NCBI RefSeq assembly: GCF_001523745.2
Contig: NZ_CP013387.1
Span: 1,488,001-1,552,000 of the forward strand
Reading direction: 5' to 3'
DNA length: 64,000 nucleotides
Origin: Burkholderia mayonis
Lineage (GTDB): Bacteria; Pseudomonadota; Gammaproteobacteria; Burkholderiales; Burkholderiaceae
Shown: positions 46,615 to 56,257 of the stretch, one piece after another
Layout: each line of letters opens with the position of its first letter
Position numbering within the stretch: position 1 is the stretch's first letter
The notes under the pieces: generated by a model
The model's input: the letters and a program-made list of their open reading frames with translations, nothing else
Database searches by the model: none
What the model was told of the DNA's origin: nothing
Program-made: the position numbers and the translations under genes

Positions 46615-47922
46615 ATGACCCCAGCATTTGACGCGGTCGGCACGGCCGGCGCCGGCCCCGCCCTCGGTAAACAGGCTCGCAAGGCCGCGATCGGCAGCTT
46701 CGTCGGCGCGGTAGTCGACTGGTACGACTTCCTGCTGTACGGCATCGTCGCCGCCCTCGTGTTCAACCACGCGTTCTTCCCGAACGTCAGCCCGACGATG
46801 GGCACGCTCGCCGCGTTCGCGACGTTCGGCGTCGGCTTCCTGTTCCGGCCGCTCGGCGGCGTCGTGTTCGGCCACTACGGCGACCGGCTCGGCCGCAAGC
46901 GGATGCTCGTCCTGACCGTGATGTTGATGGGGGTGTCGACGGTCGCGATCGGCCTGTTGCCGACCTTCGAGACGATCGGCTGGTGGGCGCCCGTGCTGCT
47001 CGTCGCGCTGCGCGCGGTGCAGGGCTTCGCGGTCGGCGGCGAATGGGGCGGCGCGGCGCTGATGGCGGTCGAAAGCGCGCCGCAGAAGAAGAAGGCGTTC
47101 TACAGCAGCGGCGTGCAGGTCGGCTACGGCGTCGGCCTCGTGCTCGCGACGGGCATCGTGTCGATCCTGAGCCACACGCTCGGCGACGCCGCGTTTCGTG
47201 CGTGGGGCTGGCGGCTGCCGTTCGTGTTCAGCATCGTGCTCGTGCTGATCGGCCTGTGGGTGCGCTCGAGCATGGACGAGTCGCAGGAGTTCGTCGAGAA
47301 GGTCGAGCACGGCCACCGCAAGCTGAAGCTGCCGGTGATCGAGGCGCTGACCCGTCATCCGAAGGCGTTCCTCTACATCGTCGCGCTGCGCCTCGCCGAG
47401 CTGTTCACGATGTACATCGTGACCGCGTTCGCGCTCAGCTATTCGACGTCGAATCTCGGAATGTCGCGCGATCTGTTCCTGAACATCGGCCTCCTCGTCG
47501 GGTCGCTGAGCTGCGCGACGATTCCGTGCTTCGCGTGGCTCGCCGACCGCTTCGGGCTGCGCCGCATCTATATCGTCGGCGCGCTCGTCGGGCTCGCGTG
47601 CGCGGTGCCGTTCTTCGTCGCGCTCGAAGCGCGCGCGACCATCTGGATCGTGATCTTCTCGGTGATGCTCGCGAACATCGCGCACGACATGGTCGTGAGC
47701 GTCCAGCAGCCGCTCTTCACCGAGCTGTTCGGCGCCGAATACCGTTACAGCGGCGCGGGCGTCGGCTATCAGTTCGCGAGCGTCGTCGGCGGCGGCTTCA
47801 CGCCGTTCATCGCGGTCGCGCTCGTCAGCTTCGCCGGCGGCTCGTGGCACCTCGTCGCCGCGTATCTCGCGATCGGCTGTCTGATCTCGACGTTCGTCGC
47901 CGCGCGGATGCGCGTCGCCTGA
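46615..47922 (+). CDS. MFS metabolite:proton symporter (PcaT/ShiA type)
   Basis: A 435-residue transporter of the MHS family. Family motifs are AAIGSFVGAVVDWYDFLLYGIVAALVFNHAFFP at the start, RPLGGVVFGHYGDRLGRKRMLVLTV and VQGFAVGGEWGGAALMAVE. Such proteins import aromatic or dicarboxylic acids. It is followed 13 bases later by an IclR regulator and preceded by PcaR-type boxes, so an aromatic acid is the likely cargo. Confidence 0.92.
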   Translation: MTPAFDAVGTAGAGPALGKQARKAAIGSFVGAVVDWYDFLLYGIVAALVFNHAFFPNVSPTMGTLAAFATFGVGFLFRPLGGVVFGHYGDRLGRKRMLVLTVMLMGVSTVAIGLLPTFETIGWWAPVLLVALRAVQGFAVGGEWGGAALMAVESAPQKKKAFYSSGVQVGYGVGLVLATGIVSILSHTLGDAAFRAWGWRLPFVFSIVLVLIGLWVRSSMDESQEFVEKVEHGHRKLKLPVIEALTRHPKAFLYIVALRLAELFTMYIVTAFALSYSTSNLGMSRDLFLNIGLLVGSLSCATIPCFAWLADRFGLRRIYIVGALVGLACAVPFFVALEARATIWIVIFSVMLANIAHDMVVSVQQPLFTELFGAEYRYSGAGVGYQFASVVGGGFTPFIAVALVSFAGGSWHLVAAYLAIGCLISTFVAARMRVA

Positions 47923-47935
47923 GCGCCGCGCGCGG

Positions 47936-48706
47936 ATGAAGAAAACGCCGCTCGACAAGCGCGACTGGATCGCCGGCCTCGAAAAAGGCCTCGCGATCCT
48001 CGAAGCGTTCGACAGCCAGCACGCGCGGATGACGCCGACCCAGGCCGCCGCGCGCACCGGCCTGACGCGCACCGCCGCGCGCCGCTATCTGCTGACGCTC
48101 GAATCGCTCGGCTACGTGTACACGGACGGACGGCTCTATGGGCTCACGCCGCGCGTGCTGCGGGTCGGCTGGTCGTACTTCGACTCGGCGCGGCTGCCGC
48201 GCACCGTGCAGCCGTATCTGCAGCAACTGAGCGCGACGCTCAACGAATCCGCGTACGTCAGCGTGCTCGACGAATGGGAACTCGTCGTGATCGCGCGCAA
48301 CGGCGTGTCGCGCGTGATGACGACGGGCTTCGTGCTCGGCGCGCGCGTACCCGCGCCGCTGATCTCGCCGGGCGTCGTGCTGCTCGCATACAAGAACGAT
48401 CAGGACGCGGTGCGCGCGTGGCTCGATTCGACCGAGTTCCCGCCGTTCACACCGCACACGCTGACCAACAAGTCGCGCCTGCAGGAGAAGATCGACCGGG
48501 CGCGCATCGATGGCTACGCGCTGATCGAGCAGCAACTGCAGGTCGGCGTGCGCGGGATCGCGGTGCCGCTCAAGAACCGCCAGGGCGAAGTCGTCGCCGC
48601 GCTCAGCACCAACATGCCGATGGGCAGCGAAAGCGCCGGCGCCGCGCTCGCGCGCGTACTGCCGCACCTGCAGGAAACCGCGCTCGCGATGATGAACGTG
48701 CTGTGA
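47936..48706 (+). CDS. IclR-family regulator (PcaR/PobR subgroup)
   Basis: A 256-residue regulator: winged helix (LEKGLAILEAFDSQHARMTPTQAAARTGLTRTAARRYLLTLESLGYV) and effector-binding domain (ESAYVSVLDEWELVVIARNG to QVGVRGIAVPLKNRQGEVVAALSTNMPMG). The PcaR-like HTH and the PcaR-type boxes upstream agree. It probably controls the symporter and perhaps hpd in response to an aromatic acid. Confidence 0.9.
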   Translation: MKKTPLDKRDWIAGLEKGLAILEAFDSQHARMTPTQAAARTGLTRTAARRYLLTLESLGYVYTDGRLYGLTPRVLRVGWSYFDSARLPRTVQPYLQQLSATLNESAYVSVLDEWELVVIARNGVSRVMTTGFVLGARVPAPLISPGVVLLAYKNDQDAVRAWLDSTEFPPFTPHTLTNKSRLQEKIDRARIDGYALIEQQLQVGVRGIAVPLKNRQGEVVAALSTNMPMGSESAGAALARVLPHLQETALAMMNVL

Positions 48707-48796
48707 CGCGGGGTGCGCCGCGGGCCTCGCGGCGGATGCCTGCCCGCCGATCGGGCTCGTGGTGCTGTCTGCTTGCTGCGGCCGGGTATCCACCGC

Positions 48797-48964
48797 TTCA
48801 CATGCCCGTTCAATATGGCAAGCGTGCCGTCGGTGCTCTTGCCGTGCGGCGCATCCGCAAACGGGCTGCCACTGGTTTTCCAACTGATCGGCGCCCCCTT
48901 CAACGAAGCCACGCTCGTGAACGCTGCCGATGCATACCATGCATGTGACCACATGGCACACGAG
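48797..48964 (+). pseudogene. C-terminal remnant of an amidase
   Basis: FTCPFNMASVPSVLLPCGAS, NGLPLVFQLIGAPFNEATLV and ADAYHACD match the C-terminal end of amidase-signature proteins (FTxPFNLAGxPALSLPCG...GLPxGLQLIG). The catalytic Lys-Ser-Ser core is absent. It is a decayed fragment. Confidence 0.7.
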
Positions 48965-49438
48965 ACATCCGTTCTTGTCGAACACCGCGGAAGGCCGTTG
49001 AAGAAGCGCGAATGCATCCTTGACATGTCTGCGATGCACCCTCCAGATACCGGCAAGCACGTTGAACGTACGCGCCCATCTTCCGGCGGAGGTCAAACCA
49101 GAAAGCGGGATGCGCGTTCCCAATCGGTCGCACCCGCGGGAATTTCAGCAAAGCCGTCATTTCGTTCCGATTCGATGTCGATCGATGCTCTGGCGATAAG
49201 GCCGAAACACGCCCTCTGCATTTGATTTTCGTCAAAACTGCAACGGTGCCGCGGCTGTTGATTTCGAGCCATACATCGGCGTCCACGTGCGCGTGCACGT
49301 CCAGCCAATTCTGGCCAAATGGACAGATCGGAATATCCGTCAGCCGCCCCAGTCCCAATCGATGTCTGCGCCGGTCGGCCCCGCGTCCGAGCGGGTCGCC
49401 AGGTTAGCCCAAGCCCGCGCAAGCCCCAAAACGACACA
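48965..49438. other. eroded region between the amidase remnant and ecnB
   Basis: About 470 bases with short frames on both strands, none convincing. Lower GC and lack of codon bias suggest old insertion or gene loss. Confidence 0.4.
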
Positions 49439-49459
49439 GGCCCGGCATCTCGCCGGGCC
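49439..49459 (-). terminator. hairpin terminator of the entericidin-like gene
   Basis: An 8-bp perfect stem (GGCCCGGC / GCCGGGCC) with a 5-base loop. On the minus strand it is followed by TGTCGTTTTGG, 55 bases after the ecnB-like stop. Confidence 0.65.
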
Positions 49460-49513
49460 CGCCCGCGCCGCCGTTCTCACGGCAGCCATCCCTTCGATAG
49501 GGAACGACCTCAC

Positions 49514-49648
49514 TTACTTCGCCTTCTCGGCCGTGTTCGAGATCGCCTGGCCGCCCTTCGAAATGTCCTGGCCGACGCCGGCGATCGTGTTGCAGCCGGC
49601 AAGCGCGGCGGTCAGGATCAGCAGGGCAGCAGCAATCGCGCGATTCAT
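49514..49648 (-). CDS. ecnB: entericidin A/B-like lipoprotein
   Basis: A 44-residue lipoprotein. MNRAIAAALLILTAALAGC is a lipoprotein signal with lipobox LAGC and acylated Cys19, followed by NTIAGVGQDISKGGQAISNTAEKAK, the entericidin pattern. The start follows AGGAGAG. Entericidins are small cell-envelope lipoproteins linked to stress and lysis in enterics. It is divergent from pyrB. Confidence 0.9.
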   Translation of the reverse strand: MNRAIAAALLILTAALAGCNTIAGVGQDISKGGQAISNTAEKAK

Positions 49649-49854
49649 TCTCACTCTCCTTGTCAATGCGGGCTCTTTGCGAGCAACCGACGTATCGAAA
49701 TCCACCCGAGCACGGCGGCGCGGGGACCGATCCCGATTATACGGACGCACCCGTCGTGCGAGGCACAGCAATTGTCAAACGTGTTTCGGCTCGTACAGCG
49801 CTTTCGCGGGATGCGCCACTGTCCATCATCCGTCAACCTGCCCGCATTTTCTGC

Positions 49855-49882
49855 TTGACTTCGGCTGCCGGCGACCTAACAT
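49855..49882 (+). promoter_or_regulatory. sigma-70-type promoter of pyrB
   Basis: TTGACT, 16 bases, TAACAT, located 37-64 bases before the ATG. A TACGC-N3-GCGTA dyad overlaps the -10 end and the likely start site. Confidence 0.55.
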
Positions 49883-49895
49883 ACGCATCGCGTAT
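49881..49895. promoter_or_regulatory. inverted repeat ATACGC-ATC-GCGTAT at the pyrB start site
   Basis: Perfect 6-bp arms at the expected transcription start. A near copy (ATACGC-AAC-GCGTAG) lies at 50127-50141 inside pyrB. Candidate operator pair. Confidence 0.45.
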
Positions 49896-49918
49896 ATTTC
49901 AGAGAGTTCAGCCGACCG

Positions 49919-51214
49919 ATGACCGTTCCTCAGCAAGCGTTCCTGCGCGACGCGATGCGCCGCCTCAACATGACCCGCGAAGCCTTCGCGAACCGCATCG
50001 GCGTCAGCCGCCGCGCGCTCGACACATGGCTTTTGCCCGACGATTCGCAAGAATCGCGCGGGATGCCCGAAATCGTCGAGCGCTTCGTCTCCGAGATCGT
50101 CACGCGTCCGGAGTCCGCCGAAAAATATACGCAACGCGTAGATTCGCCGCCTCCGCTCGCGAACCAGTTCCTGTTCGAAGGCAAGCCGCAACTCCTGTCG
50201 GTCGACCAATTCTCGCGCGATTCGGTCGAGGCGCTCTTTCGCGTTGCCGACGTGATGCAGCCGATCGCGCGCCGACGCAAGATCTCGCGCGTGCTCGAGG
50301 GCGCGGTGCTCGGCAATCTGTTCTTCGAGGCGAGCACGCGCACGCGCGTGTCGTTCGGCGCGGCGTTCTGCCGGCTCGGCGGCTCGGTGTGCGACACGAC
50401 GGGCTTCACGTTCTCGTCGATGGCGAAGGGCGAATCCGTCTACGACACGAGCCGCGTGATGGCGGGCTACGTCGACGCGCTCGTGATCCGCCACCCCGAG
50501 CAAGGCTCGGTCGCCGAGTTCGCGCGCGCGACGAACCTGCCCGTGATCAACGGCGGCGACGGCCCCGGCGAGCATCCGAGCCAGGCGCTCCTCGATCTCT
50601 ACACGATCCAGCGCGAGTTCTCGCGGCTCGGCAAGATCGTCGACGGCGCGCATATCGCGCTCGTCGGCGATCTGAAGTACGGCCGCACCGTCCACTCGCT
50701 CGTCAAGCTGCTCGCGCTGTATCGCGGGCTGAAGTTCACGCTCGTGTCGCCGCCGACGCTCGAGATGCCGACGTACATCGTCGAGCAGATCTCGAAGAAC
50801 GGCCACGTGGTCGAGGAAACGCACGATCTCGCGGCGGGCCTGAAAGGCGCGGACGTCGTCTACGCGACGCGGATCCAGAAGGAGCGCTTCACCGACGAGT
50901 CGTTCGAAGGCTACACGCCGGACTTCCAGATCAACCAGGCGCTCGTCGATACGGTGTGCGGCCGCGACACGCTGATCATGCACCCGCTGCCGCGCGACAG
51001 CCGGCCGGGCGCGAACGATTTGTCGACCGATCTGAACCGCGACCCGCGCCTCGCGATCTTCCGCCAGACGGACAACGGGATTCCGGTGCGAATGGCGATC
51101 TTCGCGGTACTGCTCGGCGTCGAGCATCTGGTGCAGCACTCGATGCGCGACGCGACGTGGCGTCCGCCCGCGTATCTCGGGCCGGAGGATGCGGTGTTTC
51201 ACGGGATCGACTGA
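49919..51214 (+). CDS. pyrB: aspartate carbamoyltransferase with an N-terminal HTH extension
   Basis: A 431-residue protein. Residues about 90-420 are a catalytic ATCase: carbamoyl-phosphate loop FFEASTRTRVSFGAAF, loop GSVCDTTGFTFSSMAKGES, HPSQALLDLYTI, HIALVGDLKYGRTVHSL and the aspartate-binding MHPLPRD. Residues 5-60 (FLRDAMRRLNMTREAFANRIGVSRRALDTWLLP) look like an XRE/Cro-type helix-turn-helix, which ordinary PyrB lacks (about 310 residues). Catalytic function in pyrimidine synthesis is well supported. The HTH could serve DNA binding, and dyads lie at the promoter and just inside the gene. Confidence 0.9.
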   Translation: MTVPQQAFLRDAMRRLNMTREAFANRIGVSRRALDTWLLPDDSQESRGMPEIVERFVSEIVTRPESAEKYTQRVDSPPPLANQFLFEGKPQLLSVDQFSRDSVEALFRVADVMQPIARRRKISRVLEGAVLGNLFFEASTRTRVSFGAAFCRLGGSVCDTTGFTFSSMAKGESVYDTSRVMAGYVDALVIRHPEQGSVAEFARATNLPVINGGDGPGEHPSQALLDLYTIQREFSRLGKIVDGAHIALVGDLKYGRTVHSLVKLLALYRGLKFTLVSPPTLEMPTYIVEQISKNGHVVEETHDLAAGLKGADVVYATRIQKERFTDESFEGYTPDFQINQALVDTVCGRDTLIMHPLPRDSRPGANDLSTDLNRDPRLAIFRQTDNGIPVRMAIFAVLLGVEHLVQHSMRDATWRPPAYLGPEDAVFHGID

Positions 51215-51793
51215 TTCCGGCGGAAACGCGGCGGGCACGGCGGGCGGCGGACCGGGCGTCCATCGCCCGTTCGCTCGACGCGCCCGGACGACGTTCGCCC
51301 CACGCACCTTGCCTGCGGGCGTCGATTGCATCGGCGGCCACCCGGCCTTCCTCGGACTTTTCCCGCCCTCCCGATTCCCGCATTCGCGCGATCCGACGTC
51401 TCGCACGTTCCATGCGCGCCGTCGGCCGCCTTGCCGCACCGCTTCCGCCGTCGCGCTCGCCCGGATCGCCTCGGCGTTTGCCTCCGGGCGCACGCCCGTC
51501 GCCCCGGCCGCGGACGCACGGCGGGGATCGGACGCGCTACCCACACAGTCCCTGACTCCCGGCGAACTAGTCAGCCGCTCGCCGACCAGCGCCCACCGTT
51601 TACCTCTTTCCATTCAAAGAGATAGCCCGATCCATCGATCATTGTTCGAGAAAACGTAACAAGAACGCTTCTCATTTATAAACTTATTCACTAAAATGGC
51701 GCCCGAAAACAATTTGTAATGTTCGGGCGGGATGGCGTCGCGCATGCGATTGCCTCGCCCGATCGAGTCACACCTGGCGAGGAAATACCACCG
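51215..51793. other. 579-base leader region of the siderophore receptor operon
   Basis: Contains the Fur-like site at 51658-51676 and a 7-bp hairpin (GCCCGAA / TTCGGGC, 51701-51728). The rest is GC-rich with chance frames only. Confidence 0.45.
51658..51676 (+). promoter_or_regulatory. Fur-like site upstream of the TonB receptor
   Basis: AACAAGAA-CGC-TTCTCATT is a 19-base imperfect dyad whose right half is the usual Burkholderia Fur half-site. It lies 117 bases before the receptor ATG in an AT-rich promoter region. Confidence 0.4.
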
Positions 51794-54040
51794 ATGAAGT
51801 CGCGCTCCGACGAGTTGAAGCTCGGAAAATTCACCACCCTTTGCAGCGTGCTCGCCGCGAGCCCGGCGTTCGCGCAGGACGCCGCGCCGCCCGTCGCGAC
51901 CGCCGATCACGACAAGGAACTTGCGCCGATCCAGATCAAAGGCGCGGCGGAGCCCAGCTACAAGGTCGACTTCTCGTCGTCGGTGAAATTCACCGCCCCG
52001 CTCGTCGACACGCCGAAATCCGTCACCGTGATTCCGCAGGAACTGATCCACAACAGCGGTGCGGCGACCCTCACCGAAGCGCTGCGCACCGTGCCCGGCA
52101 TCACGTTCGGCGCAGGCGAAGGCGGCAACCCGCTCGGCGATCGCCCGTTCATCCGCGGCTACGACACGCAGGGCAGCATGTTCGTCGACGGAATGCGCGA
52201 CACGGGCGCCACCACGCGCGAAATCTTCAACACCGAGCGCATCGAGATCACGAAGGGCTCGGACGGCGCGTACGGCGGCCGCGGCGGCGCGGGCGGCAGC
52301 ATCAATCTCGTCACGAAGGCGCCGCATCTCGGCACGACGGCCGAGGCGAGCGCGGGGCTCGGCACCGACCGCTACCGCCGCTTCACCGCCGACGGCAACT
52401 GGCAGTTCGCCGATCACGCCGCATTCCGCCTGAACCTGATGAGCCACAACAACGACGTCGCCGGCCGCGACGCGGTGAACAACGAGCGCTGGGGCGTCGC
52501 GCCGTCGATCGCGTTCGGCCTCGGCACGGCGACGCGCGTGACCGCGAGCTACTATCACCTGTCGACCGACGACCTGCCCGACAGCGGCATTCCGTACTTC
52601 TACACGACGGCGAACAAGCCCGCGAACGTCGACACGATCTATCCGGCGAACGTCGACCGGCACAACTTCTATGGCCTCGTCGACCGCGACTTCCGCAAGA
52701 CGACGTCGGACATCACGACGCTCAGGATCGAGCACGACATCACGCCGTCGCTGACGATCCGCAACACCACCCGCTACACGGAGTCGACCCAGGACTACAT
52801 CTGGACGCAGCCTGACGACAGCCAGGGCAACGTGATCAACGGCCGGGTCTGGCGCCGCAACAACAACCGCATCAGCTCGATCAACAGCATCGCAAACCAG
52901 ACCGAGCTGTTCGGCGAATTCCGCACCGGCCCGTTCAAGCACAGCTTCACGACCGGCCTCGAGCTGTCGCGCGAATGGGGCAAGCGCGATACGTACAACG
53001 TCGCGACCGGCACGGGCAATATCTGCCAGCAAGGGATCGGCGCCGCATCGGGCTACAACTGCACGAGCCTCTGGTCGCCGAATCCGAACGATCCGTGGGC
53101 CGGCTCGATCACGCGCAACAACGACTACGCGCATGCGCGCACCGTCACGAAATCGATCTACGGGTTCGACACGATCGAGCTCAGCAAGCGCTGGCAGGTG
53201 AACGCCGGCGTGCGCCTGGACGACTACTCGACCCGCTTCACGGACACCCGCGCAAACGGCGGCAAAACCTACACGCGCGACGACACGCTGTTCAACTGGC
53301 AGCTCGGCCTCGTGTTCAAGCCAGCGCAGAACGGCAGTGTCTATGCGTCGTACGCGACGTCGTCGACGCCGGCCGGCATGCTGCTCGGCGAAGGGTCCGA
53401 GTCGCAGTCGCTGACGCCCGGCCGCGGCGGCGTCGGCTCGAACGCGGACCAGCTCGCGCCGGAGAAGAACCGCAGCATCGAGGTCGGCACGAAGTGGAAC
53501 GTGCTGAACGACAAGCTGTCGCTCACCGCCGCCCTGTTCCAGATCGACACGACGAACGCGCGCGTCACGCTGCCGAACAACCAGTACGCGATGGTCGGAA
53601 ACAAGCGCGTGCAGGGTCTCGAACTCGGCTTCGCCGGGCAGATCACGCGCGCGTGGCAGGTGTTCGGCGGCTACACGTACATGAAGAGCGAACTGCGCGA
53701 CAACGGCAAGAACACCGCCGACAATGGCCACCAGTTCCCGAACACGCCGAAGCACAGCTTCACGCTGTGGTCGAACTACGACGTGACGCCGAAGTTCACG
53801 GTCGGCGGCGGCGCGTTCTACATGTCGAAGGTGTTCGGCGACACCGCGAACCTGCGCGCCGTGCCGTCGTACTGGCGCTTCGACGCGATGGCGCAGTACC
53901 GGATCAACAAGAAGCTCGACCTGCAACTGAACGTGAACAACCTGTTCAACCGCACGTACTTCGATCAGGCATATCCGGCGCACTACGCGTCGATCGCGCC
54001 GGGCCGTTCGGCGTTCGTCACGCTGAACGCGCGCTACTGA
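51794..54040 (+). CDS. TonB-dependent catecholate siderophore receptor (Fiu/PiuA type)
   Basis: A 748-residue outer-membrane receptor. It has a signal peptide (LCSVLAASPAFA), a TonB-box-like start (APIQIKG), a plug domain (TPKSVTVIPQELIHNSGAATLTEALRTVPGITFG, FIRGYDTQGSMFVDGMRD, ERIEITKGSDGAYGGRGGAGGSINLVTK) and a beta-barrel ending in Tyr after RSAFVTLNARY. The GAGGAA site favours the ATG at 51794. The following Sel1 and PiuC genes are the usual partners of Fiu-like receptors. It is probably iron-repressed. Confidence 0.93.
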   Translation: MKSRSDELKLGKFTTLCSVLAASPAFAQDAAPPVATADHDKELAPIQIKGAAEPSYKVDFSSSVKFTAPLVDTPKSVTVIPQELIHNSGAATLTEALRTVPGITFGAGEGGNPLGDRPFIRGYDTQGSMFVDGMRDTGATTREIFNTERIEITKGSDGAYGGRGGAGGSINLVTKAPHLGTTAEASAGLGTDRYRRFTADGNWQFADHAAFRLNLMSHNNDVAGRDAVNNERWGVAPSIAFGLGTATRVTASYYHLSTDDLPDSGIPYFYTTANKPANVDTIYPANVDRHNFYGLVDRDFRKTTSDITTLRIEHDITPSLTIRNTTRYTESTQDYIWTQPDDSQGNVINGRVWRRNNNRISSINSIANQTELFGEFRTGPFKHSFTTGLELSREWGKRDTYNVATGTGNICQQGIGAASGYNCTSLWSPNPNDPWAGSITRNNDYAHARTVTKSIYGFDTIELSKRWQVNAGVRLDDYSTRFTDTRANGGKTYTRDDTLFNWQLGLVFKPAQNGSVYASYATSSTPAGMLLGEGSESQSLTPGRGGVGSNADQLAPEKNRSIEVGTKWNVLNDKLSLTAALFQIDTTNARVTLPNNQYAMVGNKRVQGLELGFAGQITRAWQVFGGYTYMKSELRDNGKNTADNGHQFPNTPKHSFTLWSNYDVTPKFTVGGGAFYMSKVFGDTANLRAVPSYWRFDAMAQYRINKKLDLQLNVNNLFNRTYFDQAYPAHYASIAPGRSAFVTLNARY

Positions 54041-54044
54041 CGCG

Positions 54045-54788
54045 ATGCGGCCGGTATCGTTGAAGGCGCTTGCGTCGGCGTCGCGCGAGGATCTCGCCGA
54101 GATCCTCGCCGGCCCGCCCGAGCGCGCGGCCGCGTGGGTCGCGGCGGCTGCGGAGAACGGAATCGTCGAGGCGCAGGCCGTCTACGGGCAATACCTGCTC
54201 GACGGCCAGGGCGTCGCGCGCGATCCCGCCGCCGCGCTCGAATGGTTCAAGCATGCGGCGCGCGCCGATCATCCGATGGCGATGAACATGGTCGGCCGCT
54301 GCTACGAGTTCGGCTGGGGAACGGCCGCGAGCGCGGCCGTCGCCGCGTACTGGTATCGCGAAGCCGCGCGTGCGGGGCTCGACTGGGGCATGTACAACTA
54401 CGCGACGCTGCTCGCGCTCGGCAAAGGCGTCGACGAGGACCGCGCGGCCGCGCTCGAGTGGTTCGAGAAAGCGGCCGCGCTCGGCCACGCGAAGTCGATC
54501 AACCTGATCGGCGGCTTCCACGAAGACGGCTGGATCGTCGCGGCCGACCGCGACGCGGCCTTCGATTGCTACCGGCGCGCGGCCGCCGCGGGCGACTTTC
54601 GCGGCCAGTTCAACTATGCGCGCCTGCTCGCCGAGCGTGGCCGCGTCGAGGAGGCGCTCGAGTGGCTCGCGCGCGTGCCGCGCACCGCGACGCCCGCGTT
54701 CGTCGCGAAGATGCGCGCGTATCTCGCGGCGTCGCCGATCGACGCGTTCCGCGCGATCGCGGCGCGACAGGAGGAATTCGCAACATGA
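54045..54788 (+). CDS. Sel1-repeat protein of the receptor operon
   Basis: A 247-residue protein of four to five Sel1-like helical repeats (for example [50 protein letters not shown]). No signal peptide was seen. It starts 4 bases after the receptor stop and its stop overlaps piuC (ATGA). Sel1 proteins act as scaffolds; here it probably works with the iron-uptake genes. Confidence 0.88.
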   Translation: MRPVSLKALASASREDLAEILAGPPERAAAWVAAAAENGIVEAQAVYGQYLLDGQGVARDPAAALEWFKHAARADHPMAMNMVGRCYEFGWGTAASAAVAAYWYREAARAGLDWGMYNYATLLALGKGVDEDRAAALEWFEKAAALGHAKSINLIGGFHEDGWIVAADRDAAFDCYRRAAAAGDFRGQFNYARLLAERGRVEEALEWLARVPRTATPAFVAKMRAYLAASPIDAFRAIAARQEEFAT

Positions 54789-55468
54789 TGCTTCACATTC
54801 CCGGCGTGCTGACGAAGGAACAGGTCGCGCAATGCCGCGATGCGCTCGACCACGCCGACTGGACCGACGGCAACGCGACGTCCGGCGCGCAGTCGGCGCT
54901 CGCGAAGCGCAACCAGCAGTTGCCGGAGGGCTCGCCCGCCGCGCGCGCGGTCGGCGACGCGATCCAGGACGCGCTCGCGCGCAACGCGCTGTTCTTCTCG
55001 GCGGCGCTGCCGCTCAAGGTGTTTCCGCCGCTCTTCAATCGCTACGCGGGCGGCGATGCGTTCGGCACGCACGTCGACAACGCGATCCGCCTGTTGCGCG
55101 GCACCGATTTTCGGGTGCGCAGCGATCTGTCAGCGACGCTCTTTCTCGAAGAACCCGATGCGTACGACGGCGGCGAGCTGTGCATCGAGGACACGTTCGG
55201 CGTCCATCGCGCGAAGCTGCCGGCGGGCGACATGGTGCTGTATCCGGCATCGAGCCTGCATCACGTGACGCCGGTGACGCGCGGCGCGCGGGTCGCGTCG
55301 TTCTTCTGGATCCAGAGCATGGTGCGCGACGATGCGGACCGCACGCTGCTTTATCAGCTCGATACGCAGATCCAGCAGTTGACCGCGGAGAAAGGCGGGC
55401 GCGATGCGAGTGTGATCGCGCTCACCGGGATTTATCACAATCTGTTGCGGCGGTGGGCGGATGCGTGA
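54785..55468 (+). CDS. piuC: PKHD-type Fe(II)/2-oxoglutarate hydroxylase
   Basis: A 227-residue protein of the PiuC/YbiX family. It starts [21 protein letters not shown] and has the iron ligands in [10 protein letters not shown] (His-x-Asp) and [13 protein letters not shown] (distal His, with the Arg that binds 2-oxoglutarate). These hydroxylases accompany Fiu-type receptors and are iron-regulated; the substrate is not known. It is followed by a convergent glycan locus only 36 bases away. Confidence 0.93.
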   Translation: MMLHIPGVLTKEQVAQCRDALDHADWTDGNATSGAQSALAKRNQQLPEGSPAARAVGDAIQDALARNALFFSAALPLKVFPPLFNRYAGGDAFGTHVDNAIRLLRGTDFRVRSDLSATLFLEEPDAYDGGELCIEDTFGVHRAKLPAGDMVLYPASSLHHVTPVTRGARVASFFWIQSMVRDDADRTLLYQLDTQIQQLTAEKGGRDASVIALTGIYHNLLRRWADA

Positions 55469-55504
55469 AGAAGGCTCCACGGCGCAGAACGACTCTTTCC
55501 TTCA

Positions 55505-56257
55505 CTAGCGCCGCCAAAAGAACTGGGGAATCTTCGAAACGTTCTTACAGACGAGCGTGAAATATCCGCCGATGTGATTCTTGCGAATCGCTCGCAAGTC
55601 CTCCTTCGATTTCTTCACCAGTTCACGTAATGAGCGATTGCTCACTCCGCCCACTCTCATCTTGACCGTAACGTGAGGTATGTAGGCCATCCTCACATCC
55701 GGCAAGCTGAACAGGCGCAGAATCATGTCGTAGTCGGCGCTGATATCGAACGAGTCGTCGAACCCGCCAATCCGCTCGTAAAGCGAGCGCCTCACACACA
55801 ACGTGGGATGCGGTGGCATCCACCCGAAAGCAAGCTTCGGACGGCTGAACTCGCCAGCCTTCCAGTAGCGAATGACCGTGTCGATCGAGTAGCGGCCTAC
55901 GTAGACGAGATCGGCATAGACCGCGTCAGCTTCAGACGCCTGTAAAGTGCGGGCGATCCTCGACAGAACATCCTGTCCGGCGAGGAAATCGTCGGAATGC
56001 AGAATCGCAATGGCGTCGCCCGTCGCCATCCGCAGGCCTTTGTTCAATGCATCATATATTCCGTTGTCGCGCTCGCTGATCAGGATATCGATGTGCGACC
56101 GGTAGCGCTCCAAAATCTTCAATGTCCCATCCGTCGAGTCGCCGTCGACGACAATGTATTCGATGCCCGGGTAATCCTGGGCGATCAGCGACTCGATCGT
56201 CCGCGAGATCGTTTCGCGTCCGTTGAAGACGGCAGTGATGACGGAGATCTTCAACAT
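55505..56257 (-). CDS. family 2 glycosyltransferase
   Basis: A 250-residue GT-A protein: ISVITAVFNGRETISRTIESLIAQDY, YIVVDGDSTDGTLKILE, the metal-binding region AILHSDDF and GGFDDSFDISADYDMILRL. It is similar to WcaA/EpsE-type transferases of colanic acid and exopolysaccharide clusters. It is the distal gene of the minus-strand glycan operon. Confidence 0.9.
   Translation of the reverse strand: MLKISVITAVFNGRETISRTIESLIAQDYPGIEYIVVDGDSTDGTLKILERYRSHIDILISERDNGIYDALNKGLRMATGDAIAILHSDDFLAGQDVLSRIARTLQASEADAVYADLVYVGRYSIDTVIRYWKAGEFSRPKLAFGWMPPHPTLCVRRSLYERIGGFDDSFDISADYDMILRLFSLPDVRMAYIPHVTVKMRVGGVSNRSLRELVKKSKEDLRAIRKNHIGGYFTLVCKNVSKIPQFFWRR

Noticed and set aside
47825..49123. Long minus-strand frame over the IclR gene
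   Set aside because: It is antisense to a clear IclR gene and has an Arg/His-rich, low-complexity product.
48900..49437. Minus-strand frames possibly of a mobile-element protein
   Set aside because: No transposase or integrase motif could be recognised and no inverted-repeat ends were found.
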